A DNA stretch of 64,000 nucleotides from Desulfothermus sp964427155 (GCA_964427155.1 CAYRSC010000004.1:1-64000); one strand, 5' to 3'; positions 8,199-17,378 are shown, numbered from the stretch's first letter. The notes: generated by a model not told the origin, from the sequence alone. A program made the numbers and translations.

Positions 8199-8212
8199 GG
8201 GGAAATAGTCCA

Positions 8213-8232
8213 AGGTGCCCTAAAGGGCACCT
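8213..8232 (-). terminator. Perfect inverted repeat between two minus-strand genes
   Basis: AGGTGCCC and GGGCACCT flank a 4-base loop: an 8-bp perfect stem between the gene at 8256 and the radical SAM start. There is no T-run, so it may attenuate or protect an RNA end rather than terminate fully. A near-identical core, GGGCACC/GGTGCCC, recurs at 39053-39072 after another minus-strand gene. Confidence 0.45.
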
Positions 8233-8255
8233 ATTCTAGCTGATTAGACGTCTTT

Positions 8256-8621
8256 CTAGGGTTTTAAAAGGTCTGAGATGTCTGTGATATTACCCTTTTT
8301 GGGACCCTTGCCCACCAATTTATCCAGGTTTTGAAGGTCTGCAGCAGAGGATATGGTGAGGTTACTGGAGGCCTCTAAATATTTTGCCTCCAGTTCTGAA
8401 GGCATGTTCTTATACCAGTATACTATATGTTCCTTGGATATCTCACCCTCAATGGAAGAGTCAAAAGGATATCCAAAGGGCATGATCGCCATAGAGATAC
8501 CATTTTGGGTGGGGAGGGTCTGAAGGATGGCAGGGTCCTTTAATTTTCCCTCCTCCTCTACCCATTTGCCGATTACAATATCTCCGGAAACTATCTTCAC
8601 CAGTCTTATCTCATGTGCCAT
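8256..8621 (-). CDS. Small Sm-like (LSm-fold) protein, tentative
   Basis: A 121-residue acidic protein with a strong SD (AAGGAGATATGTT then ATG). The first 90 residues (KIVSGDIVIGKW, DPAILQTLP, MPFGYPF, ISKEHIVYWYK) resemble small Sm-like proteins described in phages and some bacteria. The C-terminal 30 residues look flexible. An RNA-binding role would follow from the fold but is not shown here. It precedes the radical SAM gene on the same strand. Recognition is from pattern only. Confidence 0.5.
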   Translation of the reverse strand: MAHEIRLVKIVSGDIVIGKWVEEEGKLKDPAILQTLPTQNGISMAIMPFGYPFDSSIEGEISKEHIVYWYKNMPSELEAKYLEASSNLTISSAADLQNLDKLVGKGPKKGNITDISDLLKP

Positions 8622-8703
8622 AACATATCTCCTTGCAGTATATTTTGTACTGAATTATAGATAATTAGACACGGATTCACTATGTGTCAAGGACAAAACC
8701 AGG

Positions 8704-9387
8704 GTGAAACAAAAGGACATTATTTCCTTCAAGGTCTTCCATAGGTGGTTTTATCTCTCCTGCCCCCGCCCCCTGGAATCATGGTGGAGACAGGTACTGG
8801 CAGGAGAGGAAGAGATAGGAGAGAGATTCCCCTATTGGCTGGAAGTATGGCCATCTTCTATACTTCTCGCCAAATTTATCCTCAAAAATCCCTCCCTCTT
8901 CAAGGAAAAACTGTGTCTGGACATTGGCTGTGGCTTGGGGGCCCTCTCCATAGCCCTCTCTATGGTGGGAGGAAAGGTCATCTCCCAGGATATTGAATTT
9001 GAATCCCTTATATATTGCAAAAAAAACCTCTTACAAAACCATCTCCCCCCCTCCCTGTGTGTACAGGGAGATTGGGGAAGGCCTTGTTACCATACAGAAA
9101 GCGTAGATATAATTGTGGGGGCAGATATTATCTACGAAAAAAAGGCTCACATTCCCCTGGCACGATTTATCTCTGACCTGTTAAAACCCCATGCACGGGC
9201 CTATATTGCCGCTCCTCACCGGGAGGGCTCCTTTAGATTCTTCAGGGAAATCTCCTCTTATAACCTAGAGGCCACCCAAATAACAAATAGTAAGATACCC
9301 TTTAATGGACAGTCTCCACGCATCTTTTTGTGGGAGATATCAAAAATGTCCACAAGTCATTTATCAGGCACATCCCATAACCCTTGA
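8704..9387 (+). CDS. Class I SAM-dependent methyltransferase, METTL21-like
   Basis: A 227-residue protein with the SAM-binding signature LDIGCGLGALSIAL (about residues 71-84), an acidic loop at ISQDIE, and IIVGADIIYE, typical of Methyltransf_16/METTL21-type protein lysine methyltransferases. FPYWLEVWPSSILLA before motif I also fits that family. The target protein is unknown. It begins with GTG and has only a weak SD (CCAGG). First of a plus-strand run; fabD follows after 67 bases. Confidence 0.75.
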   Translation: MKQKDIISFKVFHRWFYLSCPRPLESWWRQVLAGEEEIGERFPYWLEVWPSSILLAKFILKNPSLFKEKLCLDIGCGLGALSIALSMVGGKVISQDIEFESLIYCKKNLLQNHLPPSLCVQGDWGRPCYHTESVDIIVGADIIYEKKAHIPLARFISDLLKPHARAYIAAPHREGSFRFFREISSYNLEATQITNSKIPFNGQSPRIFLWEISKMSTSHLSGTSHNP

Positions 9388-9454
9388 TATAATCCAGGAT
9401 TTAGAGTAAACCTCACCGTGAATAATACACTCCAGAGAGGATAAGGAGCAGGAT

Positions 9455-10399
9455 ATGAAGGAAAAGAATCTCGCTGTGGTCTTTCCCGGTCAGGGCTCCC
9501 AGCAGCGGGGCATGGGAAGGGACCTTGCAGAAAGAGACCACAATATAATGGAGCTATGGAAACTAGCAGAGAAACTCTCTGGGCTTGAACTCAGAGAGGT
9601 ATATTGGGAGGGGGATGAGGAGGAGATGGTGAGGACCCATTATCAACAGCCTGCCCTGTGCGTGGTGGGCATCTCCATCTGGCAATTATTGAGGCCATCT
9701 CCCCTCTGTCTTGCAGGACACAGTGTGGGAGAATACGGGGCACTGGTGGCAGGGGGAGTGCTATCCATAGAGGATGCCCTTAAGATAGTATCCCTGAGGG
9801 GCAAACTCATGTATGAGGTGGGGCTTACCCATCCAGGCAGTATGGCGGCAATATTGAAACTTCCCTGTAATATGGTGGAAGAGATTGTGAAAAGGGTGCA
9901 GGAAAAATCCCAGGGCACTTTGTGCATAGCAAATTACAACAGCCCAAGGCAGTTTGTAATAAGTGGAGACTCCCATGCAGTGGAAGATGCCTGTAATATG
10001 GCCAGAGAAAAAAAGGGGAAGGCCATTGTGCTGCCAGTATCTGGGGCCTTTCACTCCTCCCTTATGGAAGAGGCAGCAGACGAGCTGGCAGGATATATGG
10101 ATAAATTCATATGGAGAGACTCCCGCATCCCCATCTTTTTTAATGTTACTGCCACCAAAGAGTTGGCTGGAGAAAGGATAAAGGAGATAATGAAGAGACA
10201 GATGATCTCTTCGGTGCTGTGGAATCAAATAATAGAGAACCAGTGGAGAGAGGGGGTGAGGCTCTGGTGGGAGCTGGGGCCAAAAGGGGTATTATGCGGT
10301 CTCATAAGGCGTATCCTCGCAGGGAAGGGGGAAGAATGGGGTGCAAGGTGCATAGAAGGGATTGAACACATATTAGAGATATGCAGGGGGAATAAATGA
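9455..10399 (+). CDS. fabD: Malonyl-CoA:ACP transacylase
   Basis: Loads malonyl groups onto acyl carrier protein for fatty acid synthesis. Shows FPGQGSQQRGMG, the nucleophile motif GHSVGEYGALVA (Ser90), the catalytic histidine in GAFHSSLM, and a normal length of 314 residues. SD ATAAGGAGCAGGAT precedes ATG. The stop overlaps the argS start by 4 bp, so the two are translationally coupled. Other fab genes are not adjacent. Confidence 0.95.
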   Translation: MKEKNLAVVFPGQGSQQRGMGRDLAERDHNIMELWKLAEKLSGLELREVYWEGDEEEMVRTHYQQPALCVVGISIWQLLRPSPLCLAGHSVGEYGALVAGGVLSIEDALKIVSLRGKLMYEVGLTHPGSMAAILKLPCNMVEEIVKRVQEKSQGTLCIANYNSPRQFVISGDSHAVEDACNMAREKKGKAIVLPVSGAFHSSLMEEAADELAGYMDKFIWRDSRIPIFFNVTATKELAGERIKEIMKRQMISSVLWNQIIENQWREGVRLWWELGPKGVLCGLIRRILAGKGEEWGARCIEGIEHILEICRGNK

Positions 10400-12051
10400 G
10401 ACCACACATCTTTGTAAAAGAGATACTTGAAGAGGTGCTGGAGGGATGGGGAGTAACGTGGCCAGATAAGACCATAATAGAGACCCCCAGGGAGAAGAGG
10501 TTTGGGGACCTTGCAACCAATATTGCCATGCTCTTGGCCAGGGAAATGAAAAGGTCCCCCAGGGAGATAGCTGAAGATGCGGCAAATCTCATCAGAGAAA
10601 AGGGGATAGAGGAGATAGAGAGGATAGAGGTGGCTGGAGTAGGTTTCCTGAACTTCTACTTTTCTCCCTCTATGTGGCAGAGGATATTATTGGAGGTGCT
10701 GGAGCAGGAAGATTTTGGAAGGTCCCTTATGGGAAAAGGGAAACGTGTTCTCGTGGAATATGTCTCGGCAAATCCCACAGGTCCCCTGCACGTTGGTCAT
10801 GGAAGGGGTGCCGCTGTTGGAGACAGCCTCACCAGGATATTGCGTTTTGCAGGTTATGAGGTGGATACCGAGTACTATATCAATGATGCTGGTAGACAGA
10901 TCTCCCTGCTGGGAAAGAGCATCTTTATCCGCTATAAGAATCTCTTGGGAGGAGAGGAAAAGCTATGTGAGGACTGTTATAAGGGGGAATATATTATAGA
11001 CATTGCCCGCAGGTTAAAAGACACCTATGGGGATGGACTGTTGGAAAAAGAGGAGATAGAGGCCATAGAGATATGTGCTGATTTTGGTAAAGATCTTATT
11101 CTGAAAGAGATAAAACAGGATCTGAAAGACTTCAGGGTAGAGCACCGGGTCTGGTTTTCTGAAAATTCCCTTATAAAATCCCAGGCCATATCCCGAACAT
11201 TTGAGGAACTGGAGAAAAGGGGATTTCTCTATGAAAAGGACGAGGCCCTGTGGTTTAAGTCCTCTACATTTGGAGACACCAAGGATAGGGTGGTTAGAAA
11301 GTCCTCTGGAGACCTCACATACTTTGCATCTGACATTGCCTATCACAGAGACAAACTTCTAAGGGGATATGACCTGTTAATTGATATATGGGGAGCGGAT
11401 CACCACGGATATATCCCCCGGATGAAGGCGGCCATTGAGGCCCTGGGATACAACAGGGATATGCTGGAGGTGATACTCATCCAGCTTGTAAATCTCATGC
11501 GAGAGGGAGAAAACATCTCCATGTCCACTAGGGCAGGGGAATTTATTACCCTTCGTGCGGTAATGGAGGAGGTGGGGATAGATGCCACCAGATTTATCTT
11601 TCTCTCTAGAAAAGCAGATAGTCATCTGGACTTTGACCTGGAGCTTGCAAAAAAGAAGAGCATGGACAATCCTGTTTTTTATGTACAATATGCCCACGCC
11701 AGGATATGTTCCATTTTTGCAAAGGCCAGAGAAAGGGATATCTCTCTATCCTTAAGGCCAGAAGAAGTAACATCTCTCCTTAGAGAAGAAGAGGAAATAG
11801 ATATTCTGAAGAAACTAAATGAATTCCCTGAAATCATAGAGACCTGTGCCAGGGTTCTCTCTCCACATTTAATAAGTTATTATCTAATTGAGCTTGCAGG
11901 ACTTCTTCACCAGTATTATAACAGACACTCCATCCTGTCTGCAGAGAAAAGAGAGCTTACGCTGGCCAGGATGTATCTATTAAAGGCGGTAAAGAGGGTT
12001 ATTGCTTCAGGTCTGGGATTGCTGGGAGTAGAGGCACCTGAGAGGATGTAA
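10396..12051 (+). CDS. argS: Arginyl-tRNA synthetase
   Basis: Charges tRNA-Arg. The class I signature appears as HVGH (132-135) within NPTGPLHVGHGRGAAVGDS. The KMSKS loop is replaced by NISMSTRAGEF, as is usual in ArgS. The C-terminal all-helical anticodon-binding domain is complete (551 residues in total). Begins with ATG overlapping the fabD stop. Confidence 0.97.
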   Translation: MRPHIFVKEILEEVLEGWGVTWPDKTIIETPREKRFGDLATNIAMLLAREMKRSPREIAEDAANLIREKGIEEIERIEVAGVGFLNFYFSPSMWQRILLEVLEQEDFGRSLMGKGKRVLVEYVSANPTGPLHVGHGRGAAVGDSLTRILRFAGYEVDTEYYINDAGRQISLLGKSIFIRYKNLLGGEEKLCEDCYKGEYIIDIARRLKDTYGDGLLEKEEIEAIEICADFGKDLILKEIKQDLKDFRVEHRVWFSENSLIKSQAISRTFEELEKRGFLYEKDEALWFKSSTFGDTKDRVVRKSSGDLTYFASDIAYHRDKLLRGYDLLIDIWGADHHGYIPRMKAAIEALGYNRDMLEVILIQLVNLMREGENISMSTRAGEFITLRAVMEEVGIDATRFIFLSRKADSHLDFDLELAKKKSMDNPVFYVQYAHARICSIFAKARERDISLSLRPEEVTSLLREEEEIDILKKLNEFPEIIETCARVLSPHLISYYLIELAGLLHQYYNRHSILSAEKRELTLARMYLLKAVKRVIASGLGLLGVEAPERM

Positions 12052-12055
12052 TACA

Positions 12056-12643
12056 TTGGCAGGCACAAAAAATACCAGGAAAGGAAACAAAAAAAAATCC
12101 AGTTCCTCCATCCAGATAACCCTGGGATTAACAGGGATAATCTACAGTGTGTTACTGATAATGATACTGGTTATATGGGCATTTATCTTAGGAGTAGTGG
12201 TGGGAAGGGGATATGAGCCCCTCTCCCTCTTATCTCACAGCACCTCTAAGGCCCATTTCCGTAAAAGGTCCTCTCCTGCCGCATCTGCCGCCAATACCAC
12301 TGTGCTCACTCCTCAGGAACTCACCTTTTATCAGGGGGTAAAGAGATCTGGGGGACCAACTAGAGGGCAAAAAACAACCCCCATAAACAAGAGGGGCCAT
12401 CTGGAGGGGCCCTCCCCATATCTCATCCAGGTGTGCGCATTCTTAAAGAAAGGTGATGCCCAGAGGGTAAAAGAGGATCTCACCAGAAGGGGACTTATCA
12501 GTAGGGTGGTCACACGCACTGTTAAGGGGAAATTGTGGTACAGGGTGTATGTAGAGGTATCAGGAGGAAAGAAAGAGGTGAGCAGGTGCCTTGATATATT
12601 GCAAAAAATGGGCTTTTCCCGCCCTATTGTCAGGAAGAGGTAA
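12056..12643 (+). CDS. SPOR-domain membrane protein
   Basis: A 195-residue protein with a basic N-terminus, one membrane segment (about residues 27-50, VLLIMILVIWAFILGVVVG), a low-complexity linker, and a C-terminal SPOR domain (about 118-193, PYLIQVCAFLKKGDAQ and GFSRPIVRKR). SPOR domains bind denuded peptidoglycan at the septum, so a cell-division or envelope role is likely. Start is TTG at 12056 with GAGAGG suitably placed. It lies 4 bp after argS, in the same operon. Confidence 0.85.
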   Translation: MAGTKNTRKGNKKKSSSSIQITLGLTGIIYSVLLIMILVIWAFILGVVVGRGYEPLSLLSHSTSKAHFRKRSSPAASAANTTVLTPQELTFYQGVKRSGGPTRGQKTTPINKRGHLEGPSPYLIQVCAFLKKGDAQRVKEDLTRRGLISRVVTRTVKGKLWYRVYVEVSGGKKEVSRCLDILQKMGFSRPIVRKR

Positions 12644-12683
12644 TTAAGAGTTGTAAGGGGCCTTTTAAATCTGGAGGTTTACC

Positions 12684-13229
12684 ATGACCTTTGTCCCTAG
12701 TATGGCCTTCTTCACCAGGGGGATTGGCAGACATAAAAACAAGTTGCAATCCTTTGAACTTGCCCTGAGAGATGCGCGGATAGAAAAACAAAACCTTGTA
12801 TATGTATCCAGCATTTTCCCCCCAAAGTGCAGGGTAATTCCCCTTGAGGAGGGGCTCAGTATGCTGAGTCCAGGCCAGATAACCTATTGCGTAATGGCCA
12901 AGAACTCCACCAATGAGAAGGGAAGACTAGTGGGAGCAGCAGTTGGGATAGCATTCCCCTCAGACGAGAGCCACTATGGATATATTTCAGAACACCATGC
13001 CTTTGGGGCAGATGAAAAAGAGATAGGGGATTTTGCCGAGGACCTGGCCTCCACCATGCTGGCCACCACCCTGGGCATAGAGTTTGACCCAGAAAAGGAC
13101 TATGACGAGAGAAGAGAGATATATCTCATGAGTGGAAAGATAATAGATTCCATGTCTGCTCCCTGTGTCACCAGAGGAGTTGGGGGAATGTGGACCACCA
13201 CCATCTCTGCTGTGGTATTTCTCCCCTAG
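12684..13229 (+). CDS. pdaD: Pyruvoyl-dependent arginine decarboxylase
   Basis: Converts arginine to agmatine. The proenzyme of this family cleaves itself between two serines to make the pyruvoyl cofactor; VSSIFPP puts these at Ser42-Ser43. Other family landmarks are GAAVGIAFPSDES, GYISEHHAFG and the end GGMWTTTISAVVF. A length of 181 residues is normal. SD CTGGAGG precedes ATG. SpeB follows directly, and the pair supplies putrescine. This enzyme type is best known in archaea and chlamydiae but occurs in several bacterial groups. Confidence 0.94.
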   Translation: MTFVPSMAFFTRGIGRHKNKLQSFELALRDARIEKQNLVYVSSIFPPKCRVIPLEEGLSMLSPGQITYCVMAKNSTNEKGRLVGAAVGIAFPSDESHYGYISEHHAFGADEKEIGDFAEDLASTMLATTLGIEFDPEKDYDERREIYLMSGKIIDSMSAPCVTRGVGGMWTTTISAVVFLP

Positions 13230-13240
13230 GAGGAGGATAT

Positions 13241-14116
13241 ATGTTTTCCAGATATGCAGATGATGAAGGCGAGGGAAGGACACAGATAGAGGTGTTGCCC
13301 ATTCCCTATGAGGGGGCCATCTCCTTTGGGAGGGGGGCATCTGAAGGCCCCAGGGCAATCCTACGGGCCAGTCTGGAGATAGAGACCTGGGATGAGGAGC
13401 TCAAGACAGATCTGCTCTCCCTTGTGCGATTCAGGACCATGGACTATCTGGAACCATGCGTGGAGGGACCCCATGCCATGTATCAGGAGGTCCTTAACCT
13501 CTTGAGAGAGACCTTTGGCTTCCCCACTCCCTTTGTCCTCACCCTTGGAGGGGACCACTCCATCTCCCTGGCACCTATCCATTTTTATCACCAGAGATAT
13601 CCCGAGTTAATAGTCCTGCAGATAGATGCCCATGCAGACCTTAGAGACTCCTTTCAAGGGAGTAGATATTCCCATGGGTGCGTCATGGCCAGGGTACGAG
13701 AGAGAAATATCCCCATTATCCAGATTGGGATAAGGAGCCTGTGCAGAGAGGAATCTAGAAGGATAAGCGAAGATGATGCCATATCCACCTTTTTTGCATG
13801 GGATATACTTACTCGCCCTCCTGAGGAGGTGGCTGGGGAGATAGGGAAGATAATAAAAGGAAGACCATGCTATATCTCCTTTGATGTGGATGGACTTGAC
13901 CCCTCTGTGCTCCCTGGCACAGGCACCCCTGAACCAGGGGGAATCCCTTTTTCATGGATACACAGATTCTGGCTCAGCCTATTCTCCCATCCCCTTACAC
14001 TGGTGGGAATGGATGTGGTGGAGCTGGCTCCCCTGGCGGGAAATGTCCTGTCTGAATCCACTGCTGTAAGATGCATAAACAGGATTCTATGCGCATACTT
14101 TAACCAAGTTATATAA
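13241..14116 (+). CDS. speB: Agmatinase (ureohydrolase)
   Basis: Hydrolyses agmatine to putrescine and urea. Manganese ligands are visible in GGDHSIS, QIDAHADLRD and SFDVDGLDPS. ATG at 13241 follows CTAGGAGGATAT and gives 291 residues, the usual size. The frame extends upstream only as overlap with pdaD. Arginase is the main alternative, but the adjacent arginine decarboxylase makes agmatinase far more likely. Confidence 0.93.
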   Translation: MFSRYADDEGEGRTQIEVLPIPYEGAISFGRGASEGPRAILRASLEIETWDEELKTDLLSLVRFRTMDYLEPCVEGPHAMYQEVLNLLRETFGFPTPFVLTLGGDHSISLAPIHFYHQRYPELIVLQIDAHADLRDSFQGSRYSHGCVMARVRERNIPIIQIGIRSLCREESRRISEDDAISTFFAWDILTRPPEEVAGEIGKIIKGRPCYISFDVDGLDPSVLPGTGTPEPGGIPFSWIHRFWLSLFSHPLTLVGMDVVELAPLAGNVLSESTAVRCINRILCAYFNQVI

Positions 14117-14127
14117 GGAGCAAAAAG

Positions 14128-15219
14128 ATGGGTATGCACAAAGAACTGGTCAGGGACATGGAGAGCTATCTGGACCCTGAAGAGGCAGGGCTTGAACCCC
14201 TTGTCCCCTTAGACCCAGATAAGATCTCTGACTTTGATGAACTACTTTCTGCCATGGCCAGGACCGCCTTTGGGGGAAGAAGGCTGGGGGAGGCCCTGGA
14301 TGTGCTGGAGGCAATGGTAACAGATCCTGACTGTCATGTGGTTGCCACCTTTTCTGGGGCGATGACCGTGGCCAAGATGGGACTCCTAATCTGCAAGATG
14401 ATAGAACAGGGGTGGATAGACACCATCATCTCCACTGGGGCTCTTATGGCCCACGGATTTATTGAGGCCATTGGGATGAAACACTATAAATACCATCAAG
14501 GGGAAATGGACGATGTGTCCCTCTGTTCAGCAGGGCTAAATCGGGTATATGACACCCTGGAGCCAGAGAAGAACTTCATCCATTCCGAAACAGTGGTAAG
14601 AGAGGTCTTCAAGGAGCTAAAAAAGGAAAAATATCTTGCCTCCTATATGATATGCGAAAAGCTGGGAGAACACCTGAGCAAACATTATAGGGAGAGAGGC
14701 ATACTAAAAAGTGCCTATGAGCATGGAGTGGTGGTGTATATCCCTGCATTTACTGATTCTGAGCTGGCCTTGAGCATTGCATGCAATTTTCTGGAGACCG
14801 TGCCACAACTCAGCAAAGAATCTCATGGCCACTACTTTCCCTTTCAATTCAATCCCTATCTGGACCTCTTCCACTATGCTCAGAGGGTCTCTTCTGCCAA
14901 AAAACTAGGGATATTTACTATTGGAGGGGGGGTGCCCAGAAACTGGGCCCAGCAGGTGGGACCATTCCTGGAGATGTCCCTCCAGCTATACCCCCATCTT
15001 TCATGGGAGATAAAGAGGTTTCACTATGGGGTAAGGATATGTCCAGAGCCGGAACACTGGGGTGGGCTCTCTGGATGTACCTATGAAGAGGGAATATCCT
15101 GGGGGAAATTTATCCCCAGGGAAGAAGGTGGGATGTTTGCAGAGGTGCTATGCGATGCCACCATTGCCTGGCCCATCCTTATACTGGCCCTCATGGACAG
15201 ATTAAAAAAAAGGAGATAA
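14128..15219 (+). CDS. Deoxyhypusine-synthase-like polyamine enzyme
   Basis: A 363-residue protein of the deoxyhypusine synthase family. NAD-site landmarks are VATFSGAMT and TIISTGALMAHG. GGLSGCTYEEGISWGKF contains the catalytic lysine (Lys327, WGK) that forms the aminobutyl-enzyme intermediate. Bacteria lack eIF5A, so the known bacterial homologues act on small polyamines, for example homospermidine synthase and the SpeY-type enzymes needed to make spermidine or homospermidine from agmatine or putrescine. Its place after pdaD and speB supports a role in making a higher polyamine. Which one cannot be read from the sequence. SD AAGGAG. Confidence 0.85.
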   Translation: MGMHKELVRDMESYLDPEEAGLEPLVPLDPDKISDFDELLSAMARTAFGGRRLGEALDVLEAMVTDPDCHVVATFSGAMTVAKMGLLICKMIEQGWIDTIISTGALMAHGFIEAIGMKHYKYHQGEMDDVSLCSAGLNRVYDTLEPEKNFIHSETVVREVFKELKKEKYLASYMICEKLGEHLSKHYRERGILKSAYEHGVVVYIPAFTDSELALSIACNFLETVPQLSKESHGHYFPFQFNPYLDLFHYAQRVSSAKKLGIFTIGGGVPRNWAQQVGPFLEMSLQLYPHLSWEIKRFHYGVRICPEPEHWGGLSGCTYEEGISWGKFIPREEGGMFAEVLCDATIAWPILILALMDRLKKRR

Positions 15220-15222
15220 GCC

Positions 15223-15630
15223 ATGCCCACAGCAGAAGGAAAGACCTTTTCCTTTAAAGGACATGATCATATCCGAACTGATTATCTGGAAACCTTTGAA
15301 TTTAATGGAAAGGACCAGTACATAAGGACCGAGACAAAGGAGTTTATTGCAGTATGTCCCTTTAGCGGCCTCCCTGACGTGGCTCACCTCATAATAGAAT
15401 ATTATCCTGAAGGGGGGAAGTGTATTGAACTAAAGTCCCTCAAATACTATATTGTGAGCTTCAAGGATGTGGGCATATATCAAGAAGAGGCCACCAGGAG
15501 GATATATGAGGACCTAAAAAAGGTCCTGGAGACAGAGAGGATAAAGGTGACCACCATTTACAATATCCGCGGAGGATTTTTGACCACTGCTGTAGAGGGA
15601 AGCCTAGAAAAGAAAGGGGAGAGCAGATAA
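15223..15630 (+). CDS. queF: NADPH-dependent 7-cyano-7-deazaguanine reductase
   Basis: Reduces preQ0 to preQ1 in queuosine synthesis. A short, unimodular QueF of 135 residues. The nucleophile is Cys45 in AVCPFSGLPD. The QueF motif ELKSLKYY (69-76) distinguishes it from GTP cyclohydrolase I. SD AAAAGGAG. It directly precedes the YhhQ transporter, a common pairing. Other queuosine genes (queC, D, E, tgt) are not in this window. Confidence 0.95.
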   Translation: MPTAEGKTFSFKGHDHIRTDYLETFEFNGKDQYIRTETKEFIAVCPFSGLPDVAHLIIEYYPEGGKCIELKSLKYYIVSFKDVGIYQEEATRRIYEDLKKVLETERIKVTTIYNIRGGFLTTAVEGSLEKKGESR

Positions 15631-15631
15631 G

Positions 15632-16285
15632 ATGCAGGAGAGGGAATTTAACGCCTTTGTGGTCCTGACCAGCCTGTTTGTGGGGTGTCTCATCATCTCT
15701 TCAGTTCTGGCCGCCAAGATAATAACCATCTTTGGGATAGTGGTACCTGCAGGGGTATTTGGATATTGTATCACCTTTGTATGCACAGATGTAATTGGAG
15801 AGATATGGGGAAAACATAGGGCCAATCAGGTGGTTACAGGAGGTTTTGTGGCCCTGATAGTCTCATTTCTCCTCATAAAACTGGCACTCATCTGGCCCCC
15901 TGCCCCCTTCTGGCACTATGGACCCCAATTTGGTAAAATCCTGGGGATGACCCCTAGGATAATCATTGGGTCCCTGTGTGCCTACCTGGTGAGCCAGTTC
16001 CATGATGTATGGGCCTACCACTATCTCAAGGAAAAGACCAGGGGACGACACCTGTGGCTCAGAAACAATGTGTCCACCATGGTCTCCCAGCTGTTAGACT
16101 CCACCATATTTATAACCATTGCCTTTTACAAGATAATGCCTGTCCTCCCCCTAATACTGGGACAGTGGAGCGTAAAGATAGTAATAGCGGCCCTGGATAC
16201 GGCAGTGGTTTACTGGGCAGTGGATTTTATAACCTCTTATATCTCAAGAAGAGAGGACAATTCAGGCGCTAAACAAGAGGTATAG
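15632..16285 (+). CDS. yhhQ: Queuosine precursor transporter, YhhQ (DUF165) family
   Basis: A 217-residue integral membrane protein with about six hydrophobic segments. It carries the DUF165/VUT features: VFGYCITFVCTDVIGEIWG in an early helix pair, LWLRNNVSTMVSQLLDSTIF in the middle, and a final VVYWAVDF helix. YhhQ imports preQ0/preQ1-type bases. It lies 1 bp after queF, so the cell can probably take up precursor as well as reduce preQ0. Confidence 0.88.
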   Translation: MQEREFNAFVVLTSLFVGCLIISSVLAAKIITIFGIVVPAGVFGYCITFVCTDVIGEIWGKHRANQVVTGGFVALIVSFLLIKLALIWPPAPFWHYGPQFGKILGMTPRIIIGSLCAYLVSQFHDVWAYHYLKEKTRGRHLWLRNNVSTMVSQLLDSTIFITIAFYKIMPVLPLILGQWSVKIVIAALDTAVVYWAVDFITSYISRREDNSGAKQEV

Positions 16286-16289
16286 CTAT

Positions 16290-17372
16290 ATGGAAATAAA
16301 AGGAATGTGCAGGACCACCTCCATGGGGATTCTCCCTCATATAGACGAAGAACGGGCCCTATCTCTTGCCCTCTCTATGGATATCCCCTTCTGGCCCCAA
16401 CTCCCCCTCAAGGACTTTAAAGAGGATATGTGGGTGCAGTTCTCCAGGGATTTTCCCGGCATTGTGGTGGATTATGAGCAAAAAAGGGTAAGGTTGGAGA
16501 CCCAGAGATTCTACTCAGAGATAGGGGATTATTCCCTGCACATGGAGGATCTATCCTTCTTTGAGATAAAAAAAGGACATTCCCTCATGTTCCATAGATT
16601 CTTAGAGAAGGACCTGTCTCATTTCCACGCCATCAGAGGACAGGTAACAGGTCCCCTGAACCTGGGATTTCGCATACTAGACGAAGAGGACCGTCCAATT
16701 ATCTATAACGAGGATATACGTGCCCTGCTCTTTGACTATGTAAAAAAAAAGATACTGTCTCAACACCTCATGTTATGCAAAAAAAATCCCAGGGCCTTTG
16801 TCTGGATAGATGAGCCCGCCATTGCATGGACGTTTTCGTCTTTTTCAGGATATACCGACAAAGATGCACAAAAAGACCTACTTGAAATGTTTGACTCTCT
16901 ACCTCATCCAAGGGCATTACACCTCTGCATAAATATGGACATGGGCTACCTCATTGACCTGGGGATAGACATCCTCTCCATTGAGGCCTATCAGATGGAT
17001 ATCTTCCCCAGGGGATATGCAAAGGCAGTGGCATCTTTTCTAAAGGGTGGAGGCATAATAAGTTGGGGCATTGTACCCACGGTCTCTGTATTTTTGGACC
17101 TAGAAACCCCTGAATCTCTCATGAAGAGGCTCCTGTCTTACTGGAAGATACTCAAAGAATATGGGGAGATATCCCTGGAAGAGATTGCGGCATCCTCCCT
17201 CCTGGCCCCTGCCAGATGCTGTCTCAAGAATGCAGACCTCACAAATCTCAAGCTATCTCCTGCCAAGAGGGTGGAGGAGATATCCCAGGGAATAGAAGAA
17301 GAGCTGGTGGAAAAGGCCATGAGCTACACCAGGGAGATATCCACCTTACTTAGGGATAGGTTTTCCCTCTAG
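16290..17372 (+). CDS. Second core-MetE-like/UroD-fold protein
   Basis: A 360-residue paralogue of the protein at 2128-3207. It shares GQVTGP, WIDEPAIAW, HLCIN (His211, Cys213), DILSIEAY (Glu232), WGIVPT and a C-terminal cysteine (APARCC, 310-311). All four MetE-type zinc ligands are present, including the Glu that is Asp in the other copy. The N-terminus (GILPHIDEERALSL) matches the start of core-MetE proteins. It sits between queuosine genes and an RNA methyltransferase rather than next to metK, so it may use another methyl acceptor. The function is unproven. Confidence 0.68.
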   Translation: MEIKGMCRTTSMGILPHIDEERALSLALSMDIPFWPQLPLKDFKEDMWVQFSRDFPGIVVDYEQKRVRLETQRFYSEIGDYSLHMEDLSFFEIKKGHSLMFHRFLEKDLSHFHAIRGQVTGPLNLGFRILDEEDRPIIYNEDIRALLFDYVKKKILSQHLMLCKKNPRAFVWIDEPAIAWTFSSFSGYTDKDAQKDLLEMFDSLPHPRALHLCINMDMGYLIDLGIDILSIEAYQMDIFPRGYAKAVASFLKGGGIISWGIVPTVSVFLDLETPESLMKRLLSYWKILKEYGEISLEEIAASSLLAPARCCLKNADLTNLKLSPAKRVEEISQGIEEELVEKAMSYTREISTLLRDRFSL

Positions 17373-17378
17373 AGAACC

